This document shows positions 8,457-17,360 of a stretch of DNA of 64,000 nt, in pieces. A program made the translations under genes and the position numbers. The notes under the pieces were generated by a model. The model ran no database searches and had not been told where the DNA came from. It saw only the letters and a program-made list of their open reading frames with translations. Position 1 is the stretch's first letter. The number at the start of each line of letters is the position of its first letter. Source of the stretch: VRUE01 sp963819755 (GTDB lineage Bacteria; Actinomycetota; Thermoleophilia; Solirubrobacterales; 70-9); NCBI GenBank assembly GCA_963819755.1, contig CAWFXB010000002.1:930001-994000 (forward strand), in the 5' to 3' direction.

Positions 8457-10001
8457 CTATTCGCCCTGTTCGAAGGTGTGCTGGTAACTCGTCGCCGGGC
8501 CGCTGCCGTAGATCGGCTGGAAGGGCGCCTGGGGTTCGCAGCCGGGTGCCGGAATGCTCGAGGAGCTTTGCTGTTCGGCGAAGGCATAGTGCTTCAGGCG
8601 GTTGAAGAAGTCGGTGGCTTTGGTGACGTCGCCCCCGGTCCTTTCGTTGAACGCTTTTTCGTTCGGGGTGTTGGAGTCGAGGGTCGCCGTGATTCCCGAG
8701 CTGCACTGGCGGGTGTCGAAGTTGAGCAGGCCCTTGGCCAAGCGGTTGAACGCCCCCGGCTGGGCGTAGGCGTTGTTGCGGTTCGTGGTCGTTCGATTTG
8801 AATACGTGGCCAGCGTTTCGGGACCGAGCGGGCCGAGCAGACGGAGGTAGTGGGTCTGTTTGCCCTGCGAGCTGAGATGGACCGCATTGGTCGCTGCCGC
8901 GACATTCCCCATAAGCGAGGTGACCTCTCGTTTGTAGAGGCCGAGGCCGGTGAGGATCGGGTTGAGGTTGCGCAGGAAGGGATCGAGCGCTCGCAACAGG
9001 ACGGGGAAGTCGCCACGGAGGAACTTGCGCAGGGCGGGGAAGCCGCTGGGGGCGCGGTCGATCACCGTTTCCAACCCTTCGAAGAGACCCTTCGCCTGTG
9101 GCGCCAGATTGGAGAAGGCAACCAGGGTCGGCGAGAGCTGCTTGGCCGCCGGGACAAGCTGGCGGAAGAGAGGATCGGAGTTGACGGCGAATTCTTTGAG
9201 CCGGTTGAAGGTCAGCTTCTGTTCATCCTCGAAGGTCGGGAAGGCGCGGAACAGCGCTTCGATGTCACGGTCGCGGGCGGCGGTCGTCTGGAAGACGGCG
9301 TTGGAATTGCGGATCAGGCTCGCCAGCTCACCCTGACGACCGCGCAGGGCGTGAAGGGCGACGGCGCCATTGCTGAAGAGCTGCTTGACCGCGACCCGCT
9401 GCGTGTCGAGCACGCGGAAGACCTTGTCGAATTCGGAGAAGAACGGTTCGAGCTCGGCCAGGGCATTGGAGAAGGACTGGCCACGGCCGGCGATCGCGAC
9501 GGCGCCTTCCTGCATCCATTCCTGGAAGGCCGCGCGCGTGCGCGGGTTGAAGGTGCGGAAGATCTCGTCGAGCTGCGCCGATTCGGCGACGTTGGCGCTC
9601 GAAAGCGTGCCCCCGTCGGGAAGCTGCGGCCCATTGGCGTTACCCGGAGTCAATTCGACATAGGTCTCGCCGAGCAGGGTCTTGGTGCGCAGGATCGCCC
9701 GCGTGCCCCGCGGGAGCGGCGCGTACTTGTCGTCGATGTCGAGCGTCGCCTGGGCCTGCTGGCCGTTGGGGGACTCTTCGATGTTCTGCACTTTGCCGAC
9801 CGAGACGCCGGAGATCCGCACGTCGGACTGCTGGGCGAGCTGGGTCGCCTCGTTGAAGGGAACCTTGATCTCGTAAGACTTCGCCTTGAACGGCGTCGGG
9901 CCGCCAAAAGTGATCCAGAGGAAGAGGAGGATGCCGAAGCACGACAGCGCGAAGCCGGCGATGACCAGTAGCTGCGCGGTGCTGGGGGCTCGCTTGCTCA
10001 T
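8457..10001 (-). CDS. MCE-family protein, sixth gene of the operon
   Basis: 514 residues. An N-terminal membrane anchor (about 9-31) is followed by the MlaD/MCE domain (about 40-120: YEIKVPFNEATQLAQQSDVRI, split here by the field limit, then SGVSVGKVQNI). A long helical region (about 135-370) and a Ser/Gln/Pro-rich C-terminus follow. MCE domains form hexameric rings that bind lipid. In actinobacteria six different Mce proteins assemble one tube across the periplasm. As the last gene of the six it overlaps its predecessor by ATGA. Two Cys in the C-terminal region (QCSS and GCEP) may pair. Confidence 0.88.
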   Translation of the reverse strand: MSKRAPSTAQLLVIAGFALSCFGILLFLWITFGGPTPFKAKSYEIKVPFNEATQLAQQSDVRISGVSVGKVQNIEESPNGQQAQATLDIDDKYAPLPRGTRAILRTKTLLGETYVELTPGNANGPQLPDGGTLSSANVAESAQLDEIFRTFNPRTRAAFQEWMQEGAVAIAGRGQSFSNALAELEPFFSEFDKVFRVLDTQRVAVKQLFSNGAVALHALRGRQGELASLIRNSNAVFQTTAARDRDIEALFRAFPTFEDEQKLTFNRLKEFAVNSDPLFRQLVPAAKQLSPTLVAFSNLAPQAKGLFEGLETVIDRAPSGFPALRKFLRGDFPVLLRALDPFLRNLNPILTGLGLYKREVTSLMGNVAAATNAVHLSSQGKQTHYLRLLGPLGPETLATYSNRTTTNRNNAYAQPGAFNRLAKGLLNFDTRQCSSGITATLDSNTPNEKAFNERTGGDVTKATDFFNRLKHYAFAEQQSSSSIPAPGCEPQAPFQPIYGSGPATSYQHTFEQGE

Positions 10002-11395
10002 TTCGCGCTGCGCTCGCAGTGGCCGGACGGGGTTTCGGCAGGGATTTCTTCGGGGCTCGGGATTCTGATGCCCTGGAGCAGGGTCCTCAGGTACGGCTTC
10101 GCGAGCGTCAGGCCATAGGCGAGTTCGGATCCGTTGCAGGAGAGCGTCGCGACGCCGCGGGTTATCGGTCCGCCGGCGTCGGCCAGGTTGAAGGTGGCGT
10201 TGATGTTGTGGTTGAGCCAGGGCAGGTAGAAGAGGAAGCTCTGCTTGCTGCCCTTCGGCTTGTAGGCGAGCTCGTTGAGAAGGCTGTTGATCGCCCCCAG
10301 CGAGGTGCCGAATTCGCTCACAGACGTGTTGAGATCCGAGGCGCCTTCGTTGAGGTGGGTCAGCACGGGACGGACCTGGCGGGTGAAGGGACGGATCTGA
10401 TCGCGGATCGGCGCCGTCGTCTGCTTGAAGAACTGCTCGTTGGCCTTGAAGGCGGGTACCGATGCCTGCGCCTGCGGAATCAAGCCGGTGAGGGCTGGGC
10501 GGGCCGCAGTCGAGAAGCGGTCGGAGCTTGCCAACGCCGAGCGCAGGGCGGTGAGGGTGGAGGGGAACTCGACCAGCGATTCCTGAATCGCCTGCTGCTG
10601 GTTGGCGAAGTTGCCGAGGGCACCCTTGGAGGCGCTGACGAAGCGTTCGAGCTCGGAGTCGTGCCGGCCCAGTTCGGTGGTCAGGAGGCCGAAGTCGTGG
10701 ATCACCCGGGCAAGTGCCACGCGGCGCTGGGCGACGGCCCGGTTGAGGTCGGCGACGTAGTGGGAGAAGGGCTGGAGGCGACGGAAGGCACCCGAGAGCT
10801 GGCGGCCACGGCCGCCGATGCCCTGAGCGCCGCCGGCGACGAGCAGCTGCAGGTACTGCTGGGTGTCCGTGTCAAGAGTCGAGAGGAAGGCTTCGAACTG
10901 GATGCTCGGTTCCGTGCGCGAGAGCGGGAAGCGGTAGCCGCTTTCGACGTGTTCGCTGCCGCTGCCCGGTTCGATCTCGACGGTCATGTCGTTGAGGTTG
11001 GTTTTCGGCCGCAGCAGCAGGCTTGCGTTGGGATGGATCAACTTCAGGTACTTGGGCTCGATGTCCATGCCGATCACGGCGTGGCCGTCTTCGAGGTCGA
11101 CCGAGGAGATCTTGCCGACCTGAATGCCGGCGATCACCACCGCCTGGCCCTGGCCGGGGGTCACCGCCTGGGCGTCGCTGAAGTCGGCGCTGAGGTGGAC
11201 GAAGTCTTCGCCGACGAAGGGCGCCCATGAGGGCAGCGAGGCTTTCTGCTGGGTGAAGATCCACAGCGTCATCACGATCGCGAGCAGGGTCAGGATGACG
11301 ATCGCGATCGAGTCCTTGCCGCGGCCGCGCGACTGCCGCGAGAGCGAAGCGCGGAGGTGGCGCAGGCGACCCACTTTGGGTTCCCGCTCGCTCAT
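9998..11395 (-). CDS. MCE-family protein, fifth gene of the operon
   Basis: 465 residues. A basic cytoplasmic tail (SRQSRGRGKD, about 18-27) precedes one membrane helix (about 28-47). The MCE domain then follows (FSDAQAVTPGQGQAVVIAG, IQVGKISSVDLEDG), and then helical segments that would build the tube (about 145-380). The MCE domain appears normal in length, with the usual V-x-I-x-G turn. Expression is coupled to both neighbours by 4-bp ATGA overlaps. The individual role within a hexamer cannot be told from sequence alone. Confidence 0.88.
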   Translation of the reverse strand: MSEREPKVGRLRHLRASLSRQSRGRGKDSIAIVILTLLAIVMTLWIFTQQKASLPSWAPFVGEDFVHLSADFSDAQAVTPGQGQAVVIAGIQVGKISSVDLEDGHAVIGMDIEPKYLKLIHPNASLLLRPKTNLNDMTVEIEPGSGSEHVESGYRFPLSRTEPSIQFEAFLSTLDTDTQQYLQLLVAGGAQGIGGRGRQLSGAFRRLQPFSHYVADLNRAVAQRRVALARVIHDFGLLTTELGRHDSELERFVSASKGALGNFANQQQAIQESLVEFPSTLTALRSALASSDRFSTAARPALTGLIPQAQASVPAFKANEQFFKQTTAPIRDQIRPFTRQVRPVLTHLNEGASDLNTSVSEFGTSLGAINSLLNELAYKPKGSKQSFLFYLPWLNHNINATFNLADAGGPITRGVATLSCNGSELAYGLTLAKPYLRTLLQGIRIPSPEEIPAETPSGHCERSAK

Positions 11396-12900
11396 GGGCG
11401 ACTCACCGGGGTCAGGCTGGGCGGCCCTATTTGGCCGAGCTTGCCGTTGACGTCAGGAACGGGCTGGGTCGAGCAGCGCACTTCGGGCTTCTTCGGTGGG
11501 CGCCCGCCGAGCTGCGGCTGCACCCCTTCGGGCGCGGCGACCACGTTCGCCCAATCCTGTTTGTCGGTGGTCAGATTCCCGGAGGGATTTTCCTGTTTGA
11601 CCAGGGTGCCACCGCCGCCGGGCTGCACCCGCAGATAGGGCCCGTTGCCGTCGAAGTTCTGGCTGACTCCCGCGAAGTTGGCGAGGTAGTAGAAGAACTC
11701 GCGGTAGTTGGGGCCGGTCTGGAAGCGATCTTCGATCGTCTCGTTGCCGGTCGGCACGAAGACCCGGCTGGTGCAGAGGCTGATGCGGTTGCTCTGCGGG
11801 ATCGTGTTCGCTTTGCCGGCCTGGGCCGCGCCGGAGAGCCCGGGCGCCGATTCCTGCAGCAGCCTGGCAACGCCCCCGGCCTCCCTGCCGGAGAGCAACG
11901 GCCTGGCCTGCGCGAGCCACGGTTCCGCCGCGGAGATCAGGGCGGGCAGCTCCGCCACCGCGGGCCGGAACTCGATAGCCCAGGCGCGCAGCGGCGGCAG
12001 CGTGCTGTTGAGGCTGGCCAACGACTTGCGGCCGATCTTCAACGTCGGCGCCAACTGTTCCACCGTCGCCGAGAGATTCTTCGACTGAGCGGCAAGCGCG
12101 CCGGTGAAGGTGTTGAAGTTGACGATCAGGCCCTGCAGGTCGGCCTCGCGCCTGGCAAGCGCGCCGAAGGCCCGCCCGGCGCCGGCCACCAGACGGGAAA
12201 GGTCGCCGGGGCTGGTGCCGAGCAGGGCGTTGGTGACCTGGGCGCTGTAGCGGCCGGCGTCGCCGCCGTATTTGAAGGCGCCGTTGAGGCCTTCGGCGCC
12301 GGTCTTGCCTTTCACTTCGGGCAGCTGCGTCGCGTCTTCGGCAGCAGTCGGCTTGCGGTTGAGCGCGGTTCCGAAGCTCTCCAGCAGGCGACTGAGGTCG
12401 GCGCGCACAGGGGATTGCAGCGCGGTGAGGATCTGGTCGAGCTGGACGCCGGTCGAGGTGTGGCTGACCGGGATCGTCGCGCCGCTGTCCATCTCCGGCG
12501 CGCTGGGGCTGCCGGGGTCGAGGTCGATGAAGAAGTTGCCCTCGAGGAAGATTCGCGGCCGAATGTCGGCGAAGGCGTCGTCGTGGATCGGCCGGCCCTT
12601 GCCATCGACGGTGAAGGTGACCTTGGTGTTGTTGCCGTCGCGGCCGACTTCGATCACTTTGCCGACGTCGACGCCGGCGATCCGCACTGGCGAGTTGGTC
12701 GAGATGTTGACGCCGTTGGAGAAGGTCGCGTTGAGCGTGTAGCCGTAGCCGGTGAAGGGCACGTGTTTGGTGAAGGCCAGGTAGGGGCCGACGGTGAAGA
12801 CGAGAATGAAGATCACGGCGATCACGGCGTTGCTCGGCCGCCACTTGAAGCGGCTGTCGGTGGCCCCAACCCTGGTATCGCGCTCCGGCAGGCGCCCCAT
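11392..12900 (-). CDS. MCE-family protein, fourth gene of the operon
   Basis: 502 residues. A 23-residue charged N-terminus precedes a membrane helix (about 25-43). The MCE domain follows (YTLNATFSNGVNISTNSPVR, then IAGVDVGKVIEVG; about 52-135). Helical repeats cover about 150-360. The C-terminus is Pro/Gly-rich, with a short poly-Gly turn (QPGGGG) and a late Cys (VRCST). It starts with an ATG whose A is shared with the TGA stop of the third gene, and it ends in an ATGA overlap with the fifth. Confidence 0.88.
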   Translation of the reverse strand: MGRLPERDTRVGATDSRFKWRPSNAVIAVIFILVFTVGPYLAFTKHVPFTGYGYTLNATFSNGVNISTNSPVRIAGVDVGKVIEVGRDGNNTKVTFTVDGKGRPIHDDAFADIRPRIFLEGNFFIDLDPGSPSAPEMDSGATIPVSHTSTGVQLDQILTALQSPVRADLSRLLESFGTALNRKPTAAEDATQLPEVKGKTGAEGLNGAFKYGGDAGRYSAQVTNALLGTSPGDLSRLVAGAGRAFGALARREADLQGLIVNFNTFTGALAAQSKNLSATVEQLAPTLKIGRKSLASLNSTLPPLRAWAIEFRPAVAELPALISAAEPWLAQARPLLSGREAGGVARLLQESAPGLSGAAQAGKANTIPQSNRISLCTSRVFVPTGNETIEDRFQTGPNYREFFYYLANFAGVSQNFDGNGPYLRVQPGGGGTLVKQENPSGNLTTDKQDWANVVAAPEGVQPQLGGRPPKKPEVRCSTQPVPDVNGKLGQIGPPSLTPVSRP

Positions 12901-14300
12901 CAGCCTTCGCCTTCCCTCGTCGTCGTGCCCCAGAGTTCAGACGCGTGCCCGATCACGGTCTGTCCGGACGCATAGCGCTCGTTGCCCGCTTCGCAGGTCC
13001 CGTCCTGGCCGGTTTTCGGATAGGGGTTGAAGTGGAGGTGGTTCTTCTTTTCCGGGCCGTTGGCGGGGGCCGAGGAAGGCGCCGACTCCGCGTTTGGCCC
13101 GCTGGGCGGCTCGAAGACGATCGCGCCCAGCCAGTTGCCGTTGCCGTTCGATTCGCTGAAGGCGTCGGCGAGGTTGTTGAAGACGATGCCGAGGTAGTTG
13201 CAGGTGGTCTGGGCGGGGGCGATGTACTTGATCGACGGGGCAAGCACTTCGTTGGTGTCGGTGAGCAGTTCGAGGCCGTTGAAGACGCCCGCCCCCCCCT
13301 GGAAGTCAAGCAGCGCTTCGGCCGTCGGGGTCAGCTGCGCGTACAGCGCCGGCGAGCGATTGAGCGCGGGGATCCCGGCGCGCAGGGCGGCGTTGATCGT
13401 TGGCGAGGTTTCACCCAGAGCGCGGGCGCCGGGCTTGAGCGCGGTGAAAAAGCGGCCCGAATCGCGGAAGAAGGGTCGCAGCGCCGGCAGGTCGGCGGTC
13501 ACCGATTCCAGGGTCGGCGCTCCTTTTTCGATCGTTTCCTGGATGTATGGGCGGGAGACGCGAGCAAAGGCGGCAAAGGTGCGGTCGAGGGCGACGAACA
13601 TGCTCGCCTGCTGCTCGGCAACCGGGGCGACCGTGGCCGAGAGGTCCTCGAGCGCTTCCCAGAAGCCACCGAAGTTGGTGCTCGGTTCGACCAGTGAACG
13701 CAGCACGGGCTGACCGTGTTCGACGAAGCTGCGCAGGGCTCCGAAGGCGGCATTGATCTGCGGGCCGCGCCCGGCGAAGGCATTGCCGAAGCCGGCGTTG
13801 TTGCGTTGGATCGCCGTGCGGGTCTTTTCGTCGAACATGTCGAAGAACTGGTCGATGTCGACCGGTTCCGGGCGAGCTGCGGAGAGTGGGAGGGTTTCGC
13901 CCGCCGCCAGGCCCTTTTGGGAATCGCCGGGGACGATCTGCAGGTACTTGAGGCCAAGCGGCGATTTGGGTCGGATGATCATCGTCGAGTTGGCCGGAAT
14001 CGGTTCGGCGCCCTTGTCGAGGCTGAGGTCGAGTTCGGCGGCGATCGCACCGTTGCCGATCTGCACCGGCTTCACTTCCTTGATCACGCCGACCCGGGAG
14101 CCACCGATCCTCACCTCGTTGCCTTTGACCAGCGCGTTGGCATTGGGCACGCGCGCCTTGATGTTGTAGGTGGAGACGAAGGGAAGGCCGTTGTTGGCGT
14201 TGTAGGCGAGGAAGACGGCGACGATCACGACCAGGACCGTGACCGCGCCGACGATCACCGGGCTGCTCGCGACTCCCTGTATTCCGCCGCGGTTCCTCAT
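12900..14300 (-). CDS. MCE-family protein, third gene of the operon
   Basis: 466 residues. The membrane anchor is at about 12-33 (SPVIVGAVTVLVVIVAVFLA). The MCE domain lies at about 40-125 (YNIKARVPNANALVKGNEVR, then IGGSRVGVIKEVKPV). A long helical section follows to about residue 350. Near the C-terminus two cysteines (TTCNY and GTCEAGN) could form a disulphide. The FDMFDEKTRTAIQRN segment just after the MCE domain is the kind of conserved helix start also seen in the sixth protein (FRTFNPRTRAAFQEW), supporting a common origin of the set by duplication. Confidence 0.88.
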   Translation of the reverse strand: MRNRGGIQGVASSPVIVGAVTVLVVIVAVFLAYNANNGLPFVSTYNIKARVPNANALVKGNEVRIGGSRVGVIKEVKPVQIGNGAIAAELDLSLDKGAEPIPANSTMIIRPKSPLGLKYLQIVPGDSQKGLAAGETLPLSAARPEPVDIDQFFDMFDEKTRTAIQRNNAGFGNAFAGRGPQINAAFGALRSFVEHGQPVLRSLVEPSTNFGGFWEALEDLSATVAPVAEQQASMFVALDRTFAAFARVSRPYIQETIEKGAPTLESVTADLPALRPFFRDSGRFFTALKPGARALGETSPTINAALRAGIPALNRSPALYAQLTPTAEALLDFQGGAGVFNGLELLTDTNEVLAPSIKYIAPAQTTCNYLGIVFNNLADAFSESNGNGNWLGAIVFEPPSGPNAESAPSSAPANGPEKKNHLHFNPYPKTGQDGTCEAGNERYASGQTVIGHASELWGTTTREGEG

Positions 14301-15814
14301 GGTCCCAGGAGGTAGTCGAGGAGGGCACGTGACGGGGCGGCGGGCTTCGTCTTGGCGCCGAGCTGTTCGCTTTCGCCGAGGCTTGGGGCCTTCGGGGTGG
14401 ATGCCGGCGGGGCCGGGGTCGGCGATACGGAGGACGTAGCGCCCGCGGACGTGCCACCGGTCTGACCGCCAAGGCTTTCCTGCATCTGCCTGTAAAGAGC
14501 GCGCGCGTCGGAGGAGGAGGCTTCTTCGCTGGCCCCGGGTCCGTTGAAGTTCGCCGAGCAGCCGGAGGTCGGCGCGGTTACGTAGTCGATGCAGTTCGTC
14601 AGTGCCGTGAGGCTGCGGGTGAAGTGACCGTACTGGTCGAATTCGTTGGTCGAAGCAGCGCTGTTGTAGATCAGATCGGCAAGACCGTCGAAGCCGTGGT
14701 TCTTCCTGGTGCTGACGAGGAATTGGGCCAGTTCGGTGGTGGGTGCGGCGCCGCTGGTGGCGAGGTCGCGGATCTTCGAGACGACCGGATCGGCGGCGCG
14801 GATCTTCGGGCCGGCGACCTCGCCGGTCGCGCCGAGCGACTTCAGGGAGACGGTCGAAGCGGCCGAGAAGGGGGTCAGGGCGCGGGTCGCCTGGGTCAGC
14901 GCCGGAGCGGCCTTGGCCAGCGATTCGGCCACCGGCGTGCCGGCCTTGGAGAAGTATTCGAAGCTGCCCATCGTCTGACGCAGCTCACGCAGGAAGGCGG
15001 GGAGCTTCTGCAGCGATGCTTCCAGCGCGGGGCCCTTTTCGGTGCTGGCCTGCGCGGCGGCGCCGGCGTTGGCGAAGAAGCCGGCGACGCTGCTGCGCTG
15101 ACGCGAGAGGGGGCCGAGGATTTCCTCCGAGTCGGAGGCGAGCTGGGTCAGCTGGTCGCGCTGGGAGTTGAGGATGCCGAAGACGCGATCGGCGTCGCGC
15201 AGCACCGGGTTGGCGCGCTTGACGACTTCCTCGATGTCTTCGCCGCGCCCGGCGAGGCCGGCGCCGAGTTCGTTGAGGATCAGGCGGAAGCGCTGCGCGT
15301 AGGTCAGCTGGTTGATGTTGTTGACCAGGTCCGGATCGACGCTGGTGCTGTTGTTCTCCACCGGCAGCAGGTACTGGCCGGCGCCTGGCTTCCCTTCTGG
15401 GATTTGCTTCAGTTCGGGCGGCGGCTTGGAGCCCGGCGCGCGCGGCAGGGTGGGCGTGCAGTCGACGAACTTCTCGCCGATCAGCGACTGCGGCCGGATC
15501 AGGCAGCTCGCGTCACTGCGGAAGTCCTGGAAGCCAGGGTCTTCGATCTTCATCGCGATCACGGCCTTGCCCGGCACCGCCTGCGGCTTGCCGTCCTTGT
15601 AGCTGTCGATTTCACCCGGCATCGTCACGCCGACCGATTCGATTTCGCCGACGGTCGCACCGGCGACCCGCACTTCCTCGCCCGAGACCATGAAGCCGCC
15701 GCTGTCGAAGATGCCCCGGACGACATAGCCGCCGCTGCTGCCACCACCCCCGATCAGCACCACGACAACCACTATTGCGGCGACCAGCCCGGCTGCGAGT
15801 AGCCATTTCCTCAT
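14297..15814 (-). CDS. MCE-family protein, second gene of the operon
   Basis: 505 residues with a short anchor (about 4-22) almost at the N-terminus. The MCE domain contains an insertion (about 60-80, VTMPGEIDSYKDGKPQAV) and a Cys (ASCLIRP, FVDCTP) not seen in its sisters. The helical region covers about 165-370. The last 70 residues are a low-complexity Ser/Pro/Ala tail (about 430-495). Inserts and tails of this kind distinguish subunits of heterohexameric Mce tubes. It overlaps both neighbouring genes by 4 bp. Confidence 0.88.
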   Translation of the reverse strand: MRKWLLAAGLVAAIVVVVVLIGGGGSSGGYVVRGIFDSGGFMVSGEEVRVAGATVGEIESVGVTMPGEIDSYKDGKPQAVPGKAVIAMKIEDPGFQDFRSDASCLIRPQSLIGEKFVDCTPTLPRAPGSKPPPELKQIPEGKPGAGQYLLPVENNSTSVDPDLVNNINQLTYAQRFRLILNELGAGLAGRGEDIEEVVKRANPVLRDADRVFGILNSQRDQLTQLASDSEEILGPLSRQRSSVAGFFANAGAAAQASTEKGPALEASLQKLPAFLRELRQTMGSFEYFSKAGTPVAESLAKAAPALTQATRALTPFSAASTVSLKSLGATGEVAGPKIRAADPVVSKIRDLATSGAAPTTELAQFLVSTRKNHGFDGLADLIYNSAASTNEFDQYGHFTRSLTALTNCIDYVTAPTSGCSANFNGPGASEEASSSDARALYRQMQESLGGQTGGTSAGATSSVSPTPAPPASTPKAPSLGESEQLGAKTKPAAPSRALLDYLLGP

Positions 15815-17217
15815 GGTCCGGGTGGCGAGTCAGCCGGGTCGCAGGCGGACGATGGGCTTACGCCGGAGCCAGCGAAGGGCGGTTCGGTGTAGGGGTTGGA
15901 GTGGTCGGGCGCGGACTGGGTGGCGCCGCCGGGGCAGGGGCGGCGAACGGCGGCGGAGCTGCCGAAGGCGTTGAACTGTTCGCTGGGCGTGATCGGTTCC
16001 AGTTTGCCGTTGCCGCTGTTGCGTTTGAACAGGTTGAGCGCCAGCTGGGCGCGGGCGTAGTGGCCGTTGCCGTCGTAGTAGCCGGTGATCTGACCGAGCC
16101 GGCCGAGGCCGTTGAAGATGTCCGGCGTGTAGGCGCGGGCGAAGTTGAGCGTCGGCTGGAAGGCGGCGATCGCCTGTTCGGCGTGCGGGAAGGCCGTGGC
16201 CGAGCGTTCCTGCACGGCCGGCAGAAAGCCAAGCGTTTCGGCGGAGTCGTTGGCGAAGCCTTCGCGGTTGACGCTGAGGCGGAGGTTCTTGAAGACCGGC
16301 ACGGCTTTGGAGAGGACCGGGCGCAATTCGCTCAGGAACGGCGCCAGGTTCTTCGTCGCCGGCTTCGCCGTTTCGACCAGCGGTTCGAGGTCGTCGAGCG
16401 CGGCGCGCAGGTTGACGAAGGTGGTGTTGCTCTGGCGCATGAACGGCGGCAACAGCCGCAGCGTCTGGTCGAGGGCTTCGTTCTTTTCGGCGATCGCGCC
16501 GAAGGCGGTGCTGGCGTTGGAGATCGCGCTGGAGAGCTCGTTGCCGCGCTGGGCAACCGCGGTGGAGAGCTTGCTGGAGCTGACGACGAACCGTTCGAGC
16601 AGGCCCTGGTCGGCGTTCAGTTCACGGGTGAAGGCCGAGGCACGGTTCAGCGCCGGGCCGAAGTACTTGAAGGTCTGGTTGGCGTCCTTGCCGCGGTGGG
16701 AGAACTGTTCGGCGCTTCCACGTATGAACTGGCCCAGGGCGCGGCGCACCGGCGTCGGGAAGGTGTTGAGAAACTGGTCGAGGTCGACCTCGGTCGTGGT
16801 CGAGCCGAGACCGAGGGTCGCGCCGTCGTCGAGCGCCGGGCTGCTGTTCGGCCCCGGGCTGATCGAGATGTAGTGGTTGGCGACGCCGGAGAGCGAGGTG
16901 GCGCGGATCACCGCGGTCGTGCCCTCGTGCAGTTCCTGGTCGACGCTGACTTCGATCTCGGCCAGGTTGTCGTCGGTGAGGCTGATGCTTTCGACCGAGC
17001 CGACCGCTGAGCCACCGATGAGCACCTGGTTGTCGGGCACGAGCTGCGCGGCGTTCTGGAAGACGAGCTTGTACTTGTGGCCGCCACCGCCACCGAAGAG
17101 GACGACGGCGAGGGCGATGACGACAATCGCCAGGGCCGCGATGGCCGCAATCCGCCCGGGGGCCATCCCCCGGGCTTTCGCCGGGCTTTTCTCCTCGCCT
17201 AAGGAATTAGCAGCCAC
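15811..17217 (-). CDS. MCE-family protein, first gene of the operon
   Basis: 468 residues. A 20-residue charged cytoplasmic tail precedes a membrane helix (about 23-42) ending in a poly-Gly hinge. The MCE domain is at about 48-128 (YKLVFQNAAQLVPDNQVL, then IGGSAVGSVESI). Helices follow to about 390, and the C-terminus is Pro/Ser-rich with two Cys. It is the first of six coupled MCE genes. In known actinobacterial mce operons this position is preceded by two YrbE permease genes. Here it is preceded, across a 143-base gap holding a hairpin, by an MMPL transporter instead. Confidence 0.88.
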   Translation of the reverse strand: MAANSLGEEKSPAKARGMAPGRIAAIAALAIVVIALAVVLFGGGGGHKYKLVFQNAAQLVPDNQVLIGGSAVGSVESISLTDDNLAEIEVSVDQELHEGTTAVIRATSLSGVANHYISISPGPNSSPALDDGATLGLGSTTTEVDLDQFLNTFPTPVRRALGQFIRGSAEQFSHRGKDANQTFKYFGPALNRASAFTRELNADQGLLERFVVSSSKLSTAVAQRGNELSSAISNASTAFGAIAEKNEALDQTLRLLPPFMRQSNTTFVNLRAALDDLEPLVETAKPATKNLAPFLSELRPVLSKAVPVFKNLRLSVNREGFANDSAETLGFLPAVQERSATAFPHAEQAIAAFQPTLNFARAYTPDIFNGLGRLGQITGYYDGNGHYARAQLALNLFKRNSGNGKLEPITPSEQFNAFGSSAAVRRPCPGGATQSAPDHSNPYTEPPFAGSGVSPSSACDPADSPPGP

Positions 17218-17290
17218 GGATCGTCGCTTGCGGTTCCCCCGCCTCCATACCGGGAAAACAAGCTGCCGAATCGTATCCGAGCGACCAGCC

Positions 17291-17314
17291 GCCAGGCATG
17301 CGCCCCTGCCTGGC
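17291..17314 (-). promoter_or_regulatory. Hairpin between the MMPL gene and the MCE genes
   Basis: GCCAGGCA and TGCCTGGC form an 8-bp perfect inverted repeat with an 8-base loop, in the 143-base gap 17218-17360. No T-run follows on the minus strand, so it is a poor intrinsic terminator. It may instead be an operator or an RNA-processing hairpin adjusting MCE expression relative to MMPL. Confidence 0.4.
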
Positions 17315-17360
17315 TTAACTCGAAGTCAACGCGTTGCATCTGGGCATGTTCGCGGGGCGC